The translations under genes were made by a program, and so were the position numbers. DNA of 64,000 bases from Watersipora subatra (lineage: Eukaryota; Bryozoa; Gymnolaemata; Cheilostomatida; Watersiporidae), in contig NC_088708.1 of the NCBI RefSeq assembly GCF_963576615.1, positions 2,294,001 to 2,358,000 on the forward strand, in the 5' to 3' direction. Each line of letters starts with the position of its first letter. The stretch's first letter is position 1. The notes under the pieces are model-generated. The model was given only the letters and a program-made list of their open reading frames with translations. It was not told the origin of the DNA and did not search any database. Positions 48,801 to 57,800 of the stretch are shown here, piece by piece.

Positions 48801-50935
48801 AGAGGTTGTTGTATTTGCCTGCGTTGTCCAGCCACTAGTGTATAGCATGCTTTGCAATGCCACCAATTCAATTACTTACATGCACATCATTTCAATGTTT
48901 ATTTTACTCATTTTTGTGGGTCACTGCTCTTTTATCACTAGCCTCTGTTTAACACCAGCAATGCTTTATCTTCGTGTCTGCATCATCATTTCATTGCCAA
49001 CTAATTCAGTGACTCATTTCAAACCTGTGTTTATGTTAGTGCTTACCACGCGTCAATTTATTCTCACGATCAAGCATGAAAGGCACTTTTCAAATATTGC
49101 GTTTGTTAAACAAGCAAAGATGAGAGAGCGTGGCTCACTACAAGAAACACGCGTTGAGTAATGTCTTCTGGAGCTCTTATTGAATCTTTTACTCATTTTA
49201 GTTCTTTGTTCATATAAGTCACATCAAGAAATGTTTCACTATGGATGGAGGCTTTTTTGTCTGGCAAGAGCTTGGTAAGCGCAATCATTGTCCCAAATTA
49301 GTCGTTGGTCTTGCAATAAAAGGGCACGGTTTCTAACTCCTCACTGGTTGTTTAACGAACTGAAGTTGTCGACACATGCTTGATTTTGTCGTATGATTTG
49401 CCTGCCATTAGTTATTTGCAATGTTCGCCTGACTGACCTGTGGCCAAACAGTAAGAAGACAATTACTGCTGTGAGGACTACGTGATGGGTAGTTGTTACT
49501 GTTGTGAGATTATGCAATGAGCAGAGAACTCCTTGTTTTGGGATTGTACACTGTTCGTAATTAAATAGAGTCCTATAGTTGGCTGGCGACGCAGTCGGGC
49601 ACAATTATGCAGCAAACGAATAATATTCTGCTGTGTGTTTAGGTAGTGAGCAGTCGAGAAGATGTATAATCGTGTAGTTCAACTGTACAACTCTGAGGAA
49701 ACTACATAATCCAAGGCAACACTTACCAAGTCATAGAAAACTTGTGCACATATATAGAAAAATCTGATTTGTTTGAGTTGATCGTTTTGTGAATTGATTT
49801 TGTGAATTGACCAGTCAACTAGTGTGTTTCAGGGAAGTGCAAGTTAATTTCACATTGACTAATACAGTTCAAGGGGAAAGATTTAAACCTGATATTGAGA
49901 GGAAATATTTGAGAGGTTGATACAAAAACTGGATGCTGATTCCTGAAGCAAAAGCAATCAATCAGTGGCGGCTTACGTGATTTAATAAAGCTTTTAATTT
50001 GTATAAAGTAGTTTAGAATTCATTTTTACAGTTTACTAATAAAATTATTTTGAATTACTTTTATACAAACCGTAGTGAATATCCAGTACACTAGTCTATG
50101 ATCATGTAATGAACAAACAGTCCTAAGCCATCGTCATCAATAATTGATAATGCTATCAAGGGTGATGCCAAACTTATATTTCTATACTCTTTTATATTTT
50201 TACTTCTCCTCATAACTTACAAATGCTAAAATTTTGCTCGAGTCTGGATACGCTGCTGCAGTGCCCTTCTATTGCCCTTGTGTTGTCCCTTCAACGTTGT
50301 TTTTTGCCTAAAACATTCCACCTGCTAGATTCTTTCTTAATATACTGACTTGTAAACTGATAAACTAATAGCCCGCTCTTCTTTTCATTTGATTCCTTAC
50401 TTATGCGATGTCATGATTACACGCGCGCTTTACATATTCGTTATTGGCTTATCTGTGAACCTACTCGTAGCATTTCAAATATTGAGGCTATTGTGGAAAA
50501 GCATGAATGAGTTAATGTTTTCTGACTGCTAGCAACTGTCTACAACTGCAAATGTATGATAACATGAATGTTTACATACACATTTACTCAAGTGATTTGT
50601 CCCTGGTTATAACTACCACAACTACCATGCTTTTTTTATTACTGTAGATGCCAAAACTGGGGCTATAAGGCAACGAAAGGTTCGCTCAGCTGAGGTAACA
50701 CCATTTTCAGACATTTTAGATTGTTGTTCTGCTCTGATGACGGCATGCTTGGTTTTTAGCATTTGATGCAGTCATGAAATAGCTCGTTAGTTCTATCAGT
50801 GTCTAAGTAGGCGTGTTTTTATATGCACTACAGGCGAATGAAATCTGCTATGCTGTGCTATGTATATTCTCGTACATGGCTGCTGGCACAGACCACAATT
50901 CCAACTCAAAAGAGCTTACCACTGCTGAAAAGTAG
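23895..50935 (+). CDS. MADD: MADD (Rab3 GDP/GTP exchange protein, DENN/MADD), complete, 28 exons
   Basis: A guanine-nucleotide exchange factor for Rab3/Rab27 that also binds TNF receptor 1 through its C-terminal region; cytosolic and vesicle-associated (family knowledge). Exons: 23895-24457, 24709-24850, 27765-27923, 28720-28851, 29199-29393, 30276-30449, 31275-31433, 32486-32690, 32950-33095, 33838-33963, 34135-34236, 36756-36855, 37146-37380, 38261-38447, 40923-41226, 42212-42325, 42507-42655, 43289-43327 (microexon, tentative), 44644-44812, 44904-45024, 45819-46035, 46341-46448, 46674-46841, 46923-46995, 47731-47855, 49202-49274, 50648-50694, 50834-50935. All junctions are GT..AG with consistent phase. 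The product is 1477 aa (1464 without the microexon); human is about 1650. The start is supported by an in-frame TGA four codons upstream and by alignment of FCPRLVDY near residue 8. Eleven introns carry minisatellites. Confidence 0.93.
25085..25190. repeat. 12-bp tandem repeat
   Basis: About 8 units of TTTGTCTATGGG/TTTGTCTATTTA in MADD intron 2. Confidence 0.8.
25905..26262. repeat. 42-bp minisatellite, about 8.5 copies
   Basis: Units of GAGGTAACGCTATACGTACG, TCTCACAAGTGCATATATAATA in MADD intron 2. The unit is divisible by three and open in several frames, producing a spurious 253-codon ORF. Confidence 0.92.
26626..27545. mobile_element. DNA element with about 185-bp terminal inverted repeats
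   Basis: Left arm 26626-26810 begins AAGGGTTTACTTGCAACAAA. The right arm, about 27363-27545, ends TTTGTTGCAAGTAAACCTTT. The two match as inverted copies across ATTCACATTACAG, CCATGTCTTACTC, GCAAAATATGTG and GCAGCCATCACGAAAA. The element is about 0.92 kb, lacks coding capacity and lies in MADD intron 2. Long inverted arms with a unique centre suggest a non-autonomous cut-and-paste or foldback element. Confidence 0.8.
27765..29393 (+). CDS. MADD: MADD exons 3-5: cDENN core
   Basis: Residues 236-397. Contains [38 protein letters not shown], the [20 protein letters not shown] run, [27 protein letters not shown] and [10 protein letters not shown]. All junctions are phase 0. This is the Rab-binding catalytic core of DENN proteins. 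Confidence 0.93.
28015..28320. repeat. Degenerate AT-rich tandem repeat
   Basis: Diverged units with GAGCATATGATAGCATGCTG-like words in MADD intron 3. Confidence 0.65.
29745..30310 (+). repeat. 49-bp minisatellite spanning the MADD exon 6 acceptor, about 11 copies
   Basis: Each unit reads GTGACTCATCTTCTACTACT, AACTTTAG, then GCCTTGGCCAGTCTCACCT and CT. The last unit supplies the true 3' splice site (AG at 30274-30275) and the first 12 codons of exon 6 ([12 protein letters not shown]). Nine of the earlier ten units keep a TTTAG acceptor; one has TTTAT. Every unit also has TACTAAC, an ideal branch-point sequence. Confidence 0.9.
30276..32690 (+). CDS. MADD: MADD exons 6-8: dDENN domain
   Basis: Residues 398-576. 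Exon 6 starts ALASLTS inside the last unit of a 49-bp minisatellite and contains [20 protein letters not shown]. Exon 7 gives [20 protein letters not shown] and [11 protein letters not shown]. Exon 8 gives [14 protein letters not shown] and [13 protein letters not shown], and ends in phase 1. Confidence 0.92.
30670..31086. repeat. 14-bp minisatellite, about 30 copies
   Basis: Units TTGTCTCTCCGTAG in MADD intron 6. A block near 30920-31030 carries CGCAG instead of CGTAG, so the array consists of two homogenised domains. Most units look like a pyrimidine tract plus TAG/CAG, that is, a weak 3' splice site. Confidence 0.95.
31540..32050. repeat. Pyrimidine-rich degenerate repeat (CACTACCCACCTACATAT)
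   Basis: C/T/A-rich irregular units of about 20-24 bp in MADD intron 7. Confidence 0.8.
32778..32971 (+). repeat. 97-bp tandem duplication of the MADD exon 9 acceptor
   Basis: Copies 32778-32874 and 32875-32971 differ at only a few positions. Each carries TATTGACAG followed by ATGAGAGTGGAGACAGT. The second copy (AG at 32948-32949) is the functional acceptor. Use of the first (AG at 32851-32852) would read 14 codons and meet TGA. Confidence 0.88.
32950..37380 (+). CDS. MADD: MADD exons 9-13: low-complexity linker
   Basis: Residues 577-812. An acidic/Ser-rich stretch ([28 protein letters not shown]) matches the equivalent acidic Ser-rich segment of vertebrate MADD, followed by a Pro-rich segment ([13 protein letters not shown]). 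Exons 11 (102 nt, phase 0-0) and 12 (100 nt) are less conserved and rest mostly on splice signals and phase. Exon 13 ends GTTCATGG|GTAAGT inside a 45-bp repeat. The introns contain a 12-bp array and a pogo-like element. Confidence 0.82.
33106..33690. repeat. 12-bp minisatellite, about 48 copies
   Basis: Units CCTCTAGACTCA/CCCTAGACTCAT beginning about 10 bp after the exon 9 donor, in MADD intron 9. Sub-blocks (CGCCTCTAGACT, CATCCCTGGACT, CACCTCTAGACT, CATCCCTAGACT) are each locally homogeneous. Confidence 0.95.
34851..36382 (+). mobile_element. Tc1/mariner-type (pogo/Tigger-like) element remnant with 14-16-bp inverted ends at TA
   Basis: TA followed by CCCTAGGACACTTA at 34849-34864 and the exact inverse TAAGTGTCCTAGGGTA at 36369-36384. 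GCGAAA words lie just inside both ends. The interior holds a transposase C-terminal fragment (separate entry) and a segment at about 35200-35530 matching, inverted, the element at 17762-18514, so it is chimeric or nested. It sits in MADD intron 11. Confidence 0.75.
35621..35926 (+). pseudogene. pogo/Tigger-like transposase C-terminal fragment with PCNA-interacting motif
   Basis: The frame encodes [17 protein letters not shown] followed by an acidic stretch ([20 protein letters not shown]). QIKITSFF fits the PIP-box consensus QxxIxxFF, which is known at the C-terminus of pogo-family transposases. No helix-turn-helix or DDE catalytic part could be recognised upstream, so this is a fragment. Confidence 0.55.
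37370..37610 (+). repeat. 45-bp minisatellite spanning the MADD exon 13 donor, about 5 copies
   Basis: Unit CATGGGTAAGTCATGCCTGG, TCCTACATAGCTGTACTCTG, TTGTT. The first unit holds the true donor (GG|GTAAGT at 37381). Later units alternate GGGCAAGT (37426, 37516) and GGGTAAGT (37471, 37561, and about 37600), so the array offers alternating GC- and GT-type decoy donors. Confidence 0.9.
38261..41226 (+). CDS. MADD: MADD exons 14-15: conserved middle region
   Basis: Residues 813-976. [20 protein letters not shown], then [14 protein letters not shown], and across the junction [18 protein letters not shown] and [10 protein letters not shown]. These align with the conserved middle block of vertebrate MADD. 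A 37-bp array and a 1.35-kb transposon fill the 2.5-kb intron between them. Confidence 0.92.
38468..38935. repeat. 37-bp minisatellite, about 12 copies
   Basis: Units CTCTACCATATACCTGACTA, GTCTAATATACTTTAAA starting 20 bp after the donor of MADD exon 14. Confidence 0.93.
38943..40292. mobile_element. Non-autonomous DNA element with 12-bp inverted ends
   Basis: Begins CCCACGACCAAA and ends TTTGGTCGTGGG, exact inverses. The first 350 bp match the repeat copy at 18805-19165. The interior contains a direct duplication of about 250 bp (near 39665-39890 and 39918-40145, both with TATCACAACTTCTTGATATT). It lies in MADD intron 14 and has no coding region. Confidence 0.75.
41690..42130 (+). repeat. 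G-rich 15-bp minisatellite, about 28 copies
   Basis: Units GTGCCAAGGGCGGGG and variants in MADD intron 15, G-rich on the transcribed-sense strand. Closely spaced GGG runs (GGGCGGGGAGTGCTAAGGGC) could form G-quadruplexes in the pre-mRNA. Confidence 0.9.
42212..44812 (+). CDS. MADD: MADD exons 16-19: Ser-rich spacer leading to the VYVYEGLLG motif
   Basis: Residues 977-1133. Exons 16 and 17 are Ser/Thr/Asp-rich and weakly conserved but flanked by clean junctions in matching phase. Exon 18 is a 39-nt phase 0-0 microexon candidate. Exon 19 ends [12 protein letters not shown], a strong match to vertebrate RVYLYEGLLG. Confidence 0.8.
43289..43327 (+). CDS. MADD: MADD exon 18: candidate 39-nt microexon
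   Basis: Encodes [13 protein letters not shown], phase 0-0, preceded by a strong pyrimidine tract and TGTGCAG and followed by GTTAGT. It is optional for the reading frame, so it could be a cassette exon; vertebrate MADD is known to be heavily alternatively spliced. Without transcripts it could equally be a chance match. Confidence 0.5.
43855..44365. repeat. About 38-bp minisatellite, about 14 copies
   Basis: Diverged units built from GACATGACAGTGTACACGAG and TTAGTCTTTATAT in MADD intron 18. Confidence 0.88.
44904..46841 (+). CDS. MADD: MADD exons 20-23: C-terminal conserved region
   Basis: Residues 1134-1338. [79 protein letters not shown] and LNKFYTKK are all near-identical to vertebrate MADD. 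This is the region described as death-domain-like/PH-like. Exon 23 ends with an unusual but plausible donor, AAG|GTCAGG. Confidence 0.93.
45287..45570. repeat. 37-bp minisatellite, about 7.5 copies
   Basis: Units CAGATAAGTCTTTAGTTAAC, ATAAGATGTACCATATT in MADD intron 20. Confidence 0.92.
46923..50935 (+). CDS. MADD: MADD exons 24-28: C-terminus
   Basis: Residues 1339-1477. [15 protein letters not shown]; exon 25 [19 protein letters not shown]; exon 26 [20 protein letters not shown]; exon 27 is only 47 nt ([16 protein letters not shown]); exon 28 [18 protein letters not shown], ending TAG at 50933-50935. The match to vertebrate HEICYSVLCLFSYVAA fixes the end. Exon 25 uses donor AAG|GTCAGT. 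Confidence 0.9.
48000..48715. repeat. 55-bp minisatellite, about 13 copies
   Basis: Units TATGTCATGGTTGTGACTCA, CTTATACAGTTGACTCATTT, GATATGATACTTGAA in MADD intron 25. Some units have GTTTGACTC in place of GTTGACTC, so unit length varies by one. Confidence 0.93.
49275..50647. other. MADD intron 26, no further feature
   Basis: A 1.37-kb AT-rich intron between exons 26 and 27 with no repeat array and no candidate exon that I can support. Confidence 0.6.
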
Positions 50936-51646
50936 TTGTCCTCTCTGATCTACAAGACCCGGCTCGTAGTTGTCTACTCGTGATGATGTAGTAGGTAGCC
51001 CTAATTTGAAGTAATTGAATCTCGTTATCCACATATTCAGAACTATCTCTGTAATCTGCCAGCAGTTTCACTTGACTAGTGGCTGCTAGTAGCTAACGGT
51101 TGTGCTATGTGGTTATCATTAGTTATAAAGCAATCTAGTCACTAACAGCATTCCCTTGAGAATATTTCACACTCATATTGTTTGTAATTTTTGTTTGTTG
51201 TATGTTTTTAAATTATTAATTGTAAATCTGTCACTCGAACATCATTTTTGGTTTTGTAATATGTTTATATTTTTGTATTATTTGCATAGATGATTATTTT
51301 TATTGAGGGGTACATGAACTGACTTTCGCTTACATGTGTCAAGAAAAAAACTATTGGTGACATCAAGATTTTATGTTCTATGTTCCAAACATGCTGATCA
51401 TCTACCTCTGATTAGTACTGTCTGTAGAAAATCATATTTTAATAAAAACATGAATGACATCAAAGCCTCAACAATGGCATGGCAGTATATGATAAGTAAA
51501 GCTCACACACTAATAGCACGCTCACGTCACATCACAACATGAGGTTAAAAATGCGTCTTGTGTCAACATACGATAAAAATACATGCTAACAAGAGTCACA
51601 TAAGATGAGACTCTGTTTTATATAAAAAACTGTCCTTTAAAATCCT
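50936..51646. other. Convergent 3' regions of MADD (+) and P450 (-)
   Basis: The two stop codons are 711 bp apart. AATAAA at 51441-51446 could serve MADD and TTTATT near 51299 (AATAAA on the minus strand) could serve the P450. If both are used, the two 3' UTRs overlap on opposite strands by about 150 bp. Poly(A) use is not proven by sequence alone. Confidence 0.35.
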
Positions 51647-51877
51647 TCATCGCTGAAGTTTAATAAACCTCAAGTTGACTATTGGAGGGGTGTTTCTTCC
51701 ATGCAATGTATTAGTCCAATAGTCCACTTTCTTTGTCTCATCAGCCAGCAGAATGCGACATTTTTGGATGATACCGATTAGAAATTGTCGCATCTCAAAC
51801 TTGGCTAGTTTTTCTCCTACACATCTTCGTCTGCCGCTACCAAAGGCCAGTAGCTCGTCAGCAAGAGCTGCTTTGAT
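51647..51877 (-). CDS. P450 exon 9: haem-binding loop and C-terminus
   Basis: 76 codons after acceptor GTCTCCCAG, phase 0. IKAALADELLAFGSGRRRCV, GEKLAKFEMRQFLIG..., ending NLRFIKLQR and TGA. It contains the invariant FxxGxRxCxG. Confidence 0.93.
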   Translation of the reverse strand: MKAALADELLAFGSGRRRCVGEKLAKFEMRQFLIGIIQKCRILLADETKKVDYWTNTLHGRNTPPIVNLRFIKLQR

Positions 51878-54800
51878 CTGGGAGACATGTAAAATTTCAG
51901 TTGTCTGGAGTAACTTAATTAAATGGTTTAATTTGAAAAATATTGTGTGAAAGAAAATCTTAAATTACATGTCAGTCATGAGCAATCATGCACACCATTG
52001 CTCAGATCATTTTCATAAGACCGATATTTGATTGGTGAGAAATGATTGCATATCTTTCTGCTATTATTATAAGTGAGAGCTATCTAATTTTACAGCTTCG
52101 TAGCTTTTCACCAAAATTTAGACCAAGGCAACTGGAAGGCAAATGGCAGACCAAGCTAACTGCAAGGCTAATTTCATAAAAACTATCCGCTTCCTTAACG
52201 GTTTGTAATATTTAATACAAAGTTGGCCCACATGTATGCCGTGTGCATTCGTGTCAACTTACCTGTCCAGTTGAACAGTCCAAGAAACGGTAAGGATTGA
52301 ATCTGTCAACATCCTCACCCCAAACCCTGGAGTCTCTGCTGCCAGACCATAGATTTATGAGTACCAATGTATCTTTTGCTATTTTATATCCGTTGATTGT
52401 AGCGGGTGAGACAGTCATGTGAGGCATAGCCAAAGGAGATGCCATGCTGTACCTAAACGCAATAGAGACATTTGTGAATGTAACTATAAGTCTAAGCCTA
52501 CATGCAGGCATCCAGCAAGTTGCATTGCGAAAGAGAGTAACCACAATATCTGTATCAGACACACGATATTCATAAAACACCTGATTTCTAAGAGAAACAT
52601 TGTAAGTCTGTAATATTAGCTATTCTTTTCATTATAGACTGTGGATTTCATATTGGCTTTCACAATAATATTGGCAAGTAGGGTAAAGAATCCGAGGGTC
52701 ATTGCATGCTATATAACAAATAGTAAATAGGTTGGTCCTAGTAAATACCTGCTTGTGTGTTGTTAGCACAACACACAAGCAGGTATTTGTCAAAGTTTCT
52801 CAACCTCTAGCTAACTTGAGTCTTTGACTAGCAATTTACTCATTTAAGCTTTCAGCACGAAGTTACACATCTCCAAGTTATGTAGGAGATTCTCTCTTTC
52901 CTTGTCTTTTGCTCTTGAAGTATAATAATTTTTCTCCGCAATGAAGTTTCTTCATACCTTAAGACGGAATATAGGAGTTTACATGATTAACTGATACAAT
53001 CAGGAGCATACTCATGCTATCGCATGCATGTAAGTATTAAGCGATACCCACCTCAGTGACATTTGCTGACTGCTAAAGCGATACACACTTCAGTGACATT
53101 TGCTGACTACTACAGCGATACACACCTCAGTGACATTTACTGACTGCTAAAGCGATACACACCTCGGTGACATTTGCTGATTACTAAAGCGATACACACC
53201 TCAGTGACATTTGCTGACTACTAAATGATACACACCTCAGTTACATTTGCTGACTACTAAAGCGATACACACCTCGGTGATATCTGCTGACTACTAAAAT
53301 GATACACACCTCAGTGACATTTGCTGACTACTAAAGCGATACACACCTCAGTGACATTTGCAGACTACTAAAGCGATACACACCTCAGTGACATTTGCTG
53401 ACTACTAAAGCGATACACACCTCAGTGGCAGTTGCAGACTACTAAAGCGATACACACCTCAGTGATTCGAGTATAAATGCCTCCAGCAGCTGACTAGTTT
53501 TTGATTCTGTGAGCTCTTCCCGAATCTTGTTTTGCATGTCAGTGTGATCAGCCAACAAAATGATGGCCCAGGTGAGTGATACTGCAACAGTCTCGTACCT
53601 GCGTTTGACAATGCTGATGATCACTCAGATTCAGCCAATATTATTTGCAACAGATATACTACACGGCGGGTTCATTCAGCGCTTTTGTAACTGCTAATCA
53701 AAACAACATACAAGTACAAACATACCTTCATGTTTGTACTTGTACTTTTACTTGTTTGTACATTATTATCTTATATATGTATTACTTCTTAGATGTTTTT
53801 GCCATTGCAAAATTATGCCAAATCTCGTAAAATGTGTTATGATAAGTTTTTGTTATGTGAAATCAATGAGGTATCTGTGCGTAGGCTGACACTGACCCGG
53901 CTACAAGAAGCATTCCTGTTTGTTCAGACAAAGTTCCTAATCCAGGGTTTCTCATTTTCAATTCCTAAAGGCAGAAATGATATTGTGACAAGCGGCTCAT
54001 TACATTTTGAAACAATATCAGATGCAAATCTGTAAATTAATTATGAAATTTAAGCTCAAATATGATACGAAATTATTTCAATCGTTACAACAGAATGTTA
54101 AAAGTTTAGCTAAAAAATGGTAAAAACAAAAATTACTTAAATATTTAGAAAAGGCCTTTCACTTAGGCATGATTGACTTCTCATAAATTGTCTGCCTTTG
54201 CAAATTTACATCTTGCCCTTTTAGCGATCTTCCTTCATATTCAAAACCTATTGATAAACCAGCAGTATATTCTAAACATTAAAATAGTTTTATCATTTCA
54301 TCTACAGGAACAGTTGAGTCACAGGAGCCTATATACGCTATATCACATACACGAATAGCCTAAGTACTTCTTAAAACCAAATTAATTGTGGCATAATCTC
54401 ATATCTACTCTAAAGTCTTATGCAAATTGTTGGTCGGTCTTCAGCCAAATTTTTATTTAAGAATTTAATAGCAACTGATGATGTAATGATGATGTAATGC
54501 CTTGTGAAATGATTATAAGCTAAATCTGTAGTCTGTACCAACATCAGTCACTCATGTATGGCTTGGGCACAAATCCTCTACACTCAAGTATGTCTTTTGA
54601 TCAAATTATGTGTTAGAATGTTTCACTTTTGCTGTTTTACCTGAAGCTCATGAGAAGACATACTATTAATCAAAAGGTCACAGAGGTCACTAGATGTGCA
54701 AGCATCAGATTGAGGGCTCAGCTCCAGCAACAGTTTATGCCGCTTTTCTTGAAGCCTCACCAACTCTGCTAACCGGTCTTGAGCGGCTACGTACCTGAGC

Positions 54801-57800
54801 GATCATGTCAAATATAGCAAATCACAAAATGACCTCAGAGCATGTTAGCTGCAAAGTGAACTTAATTTATACTAGTACAGTACAGCTTTTCTTAGACATT
54901 CTATTTAAGAAAAGTCAAACAGATGCAGTTAAAAAAAGCGTAAGAGAGCTCAAGCCTCAGAAATTTAATATTCATCATTCAGCTGAAGTACTCATTCAGG
55001 TTATTCTGGATGCTAGAATATTAGTATGATAGGACACTAAGACTAAATTATAAATACTAAGGAAGGACATAGATTCCTCACTCATTTCACTCGTGATTAT
55101 AAATGGCATAACAGATGAGGAAGAGGTGATATTATTGTAGCATAGGAATGTTCAAGGTCGAATATTCTGGGTGATATAGTGATGACTTTCTGTGTCAACA
55201 CATAAAAACCATATCCGAATTTTGTGCTATCATGCAGTTAAAAACATGCTCTTCAGTCTAACATAAAGCTCTGGTATGTTGATGTAAATAGATAAAAAGA
55301 AGAGCAGTCAATGGGTAATAGGCAATTACAATTTCACTCGAGACAATTTCTCAAGCTCTCACACAAATATTTATACAAGGAGTTCTTCCCTTTGAGATAG
55401 ACGTATAACATAAATGTTGAATCTGACTTAAATGAATTTAGCTTAATAAATGCATACTTAAAACTAAATTTTAGTATGTAATTTACAAAACTAAACTTCA
55501 ATTTTGTCATCAGCTAAAATTTTATCAATTATCTGTTTTCGGTTTCACTTTTACTATAACTTATAATAAATAATGCTAAACTAAGATGGAGAGCGAGCAT
55601 CGTAACTCTTTTAGGCGTTGTAAGAGGGATTTCAGTGAATAGCATATCAGCATCTTTGTTATTTTGACATAATCAGCACACCAGCTGCCAAATTTTAATT
55701 TCGATAAAATATTTTGTTGATATCGTATGGCAGAAAAATGTCGGAAACATCTTAGTCTTCTTATTGAGGACAAAAAACATTGTGTACTACTTGGTAAAGC
55801 GAAAAAAATCATATAACAGGGGTATCGTAACCTGATGTCGCACTGTAATAATTAATAATAAAAAGTGCACATTTAGCGAGTGCAATTGCGAAAAGAATAT
55901 ATAGTATATGGTAAGAGCAAAGGAAATGATAAGAAAATGAAACAATAGTGAGAGGTTACATAGTAAAAGTGATCGGTGTGATAAGAATGACTTAGCCTTG
56001 TGGCTATGCACGCTTGTTAGTCGACCATATCAGAGCCCTTACCTAAACTTTTCATATAGTCCACATGGTTAGCAGAGTTGTCTCCACAGCTCACTGGGAA
56101 GATAACTTTACTCATACATGTATAGCTTTGTCTCAACATCAAGTTGATTTTTTGCTCAAATGTTGCGACTATTTACTAAAATACTTACTCCAACTGGTTG
56201 CTGCAAGCTGCTTTCACAGCTGAGCCATTACTCTGCAGCTGCGCTGTAACTCAACAAATCTATGGTTATGCCAAAACACATGCTTTTAGTCGCTCGACAA
56301 ACTGCTCGACTTTGCGCATTCACGAGTCAATCAGTTACAGTCTCACGCACGAGTGAGAACTCGGTAACATCTCTTCGTAGGTCCTCAGTCTTGCTAGTCG
56401 CCCATTGACCAAATCTTTCAGAAGTAGAGCACAGATCAAGAAGATGGGCACTGTCTAGCACAACTAGCGCTTGTGAGTTCAGTTGAGTAACAGGACAAGC
56501 TTTATGAAATGATGTAGGAGTACATCAGGGCAAACAGCATAAAAAGATTTACTCACAGCTTGTACTTTCTCCTAATAGCTGGCAGGTAAAGGGCCCAAGG
56601 AAGAAGATCGGCAAGACTGGCGATTCTTGCAAAGGAGAGAATATCTGTAAGGCTACTTATAACTTGCTGAAAGTTCTTATCATTTCTTGATTTCTTTTTC
56701 TCACCAAAGCACATGAGATATGATATGTCAGCAACGCTAGCTCTTATTAGATCTCGCTGACACTGACCATCACCTTCATTACCTGCCAAAAAAGTGCAGA
56801 GTACAGAGTGCAGAGTACACCACTGATACTAGATATACCAGAGTACACCACTGATACTATATATACCAGAGTACACCACTGATACTATATATACCAGAGT
56901 ACACCACTGATACTAGATATAACAGAGTACACCACTGATACTATATATACCAGAGTACACCACTGATACTATATATACCAGAGTCCACCACTGATACTAT
57001 ATATACCAGAGTACACCACTGATACTATATATACCAGAGTCCACCACTGATACTATATATACCAGAGTACACCACTGATACTAGATATAACAGAGTACAC
57101 CACTGATACTATATATACCAGAGTCCACCACTGATACTATATATACCAGAGTACACCACTGATACTATATATACCAGAGTCCACCACTGATACTATATAT
57201 ACCAGAGTACACCACTGATACTATATATAACAGAGTACACCACTGATACTATATATACCAGAGTACACCACTGATACTATATATACCAGAGTACACCACT
57301 GATACTATATATACCAGAGTACACCACTGATACTATATATACCAGAGTACACCACTGATACTATATATACCAGAGTCCACCACTGATACTAGATATACCA
57401 GAGTCCACCACTGATACTATATATACCAGAGTCCACCACTGATACTATATATACCAGAGTACACCACTGATACTAGATATAACAGGGTTTCTCAACATTG
57501 ACTAGATATATTTGAGTTTAATCATTACAACCAGATATACCAGAGTTTCTCTACATCGACTAGATATATTTGTGTCTAAACATTACAAATAGATATGCTT
57601 CAGTATTTCCCCTACTGATGTTAAATTTCCTTATGGTACCGATTAAACTGAATACGTATACCATTTTCTCATTACAAATAACCATATCTCGCTACATTTG
57701 CTACAACTCAGTATTTTATGCACCATCAGCCTATCTTCAATATCTCTAAATAAATGTGAACAGGGTTGTGTTTTTATCGCTTTGCAAGGTGCTCAGAAAA

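Noticed and set aside
48703-49161. 152-codon hydrophobic ORF
   Set aside because: Lies within MADD intron 25 beside a minisatellite and has no recognisable domain.
53599-53624. Extension of P450 exon 7 upstream to include IISIVKR
   Set aside because: Phase does not match the previous exon, and it would replace the conserved AG of AGxET. The acceptor at 53599-53600 with the short exon 6 restores motif and frame.
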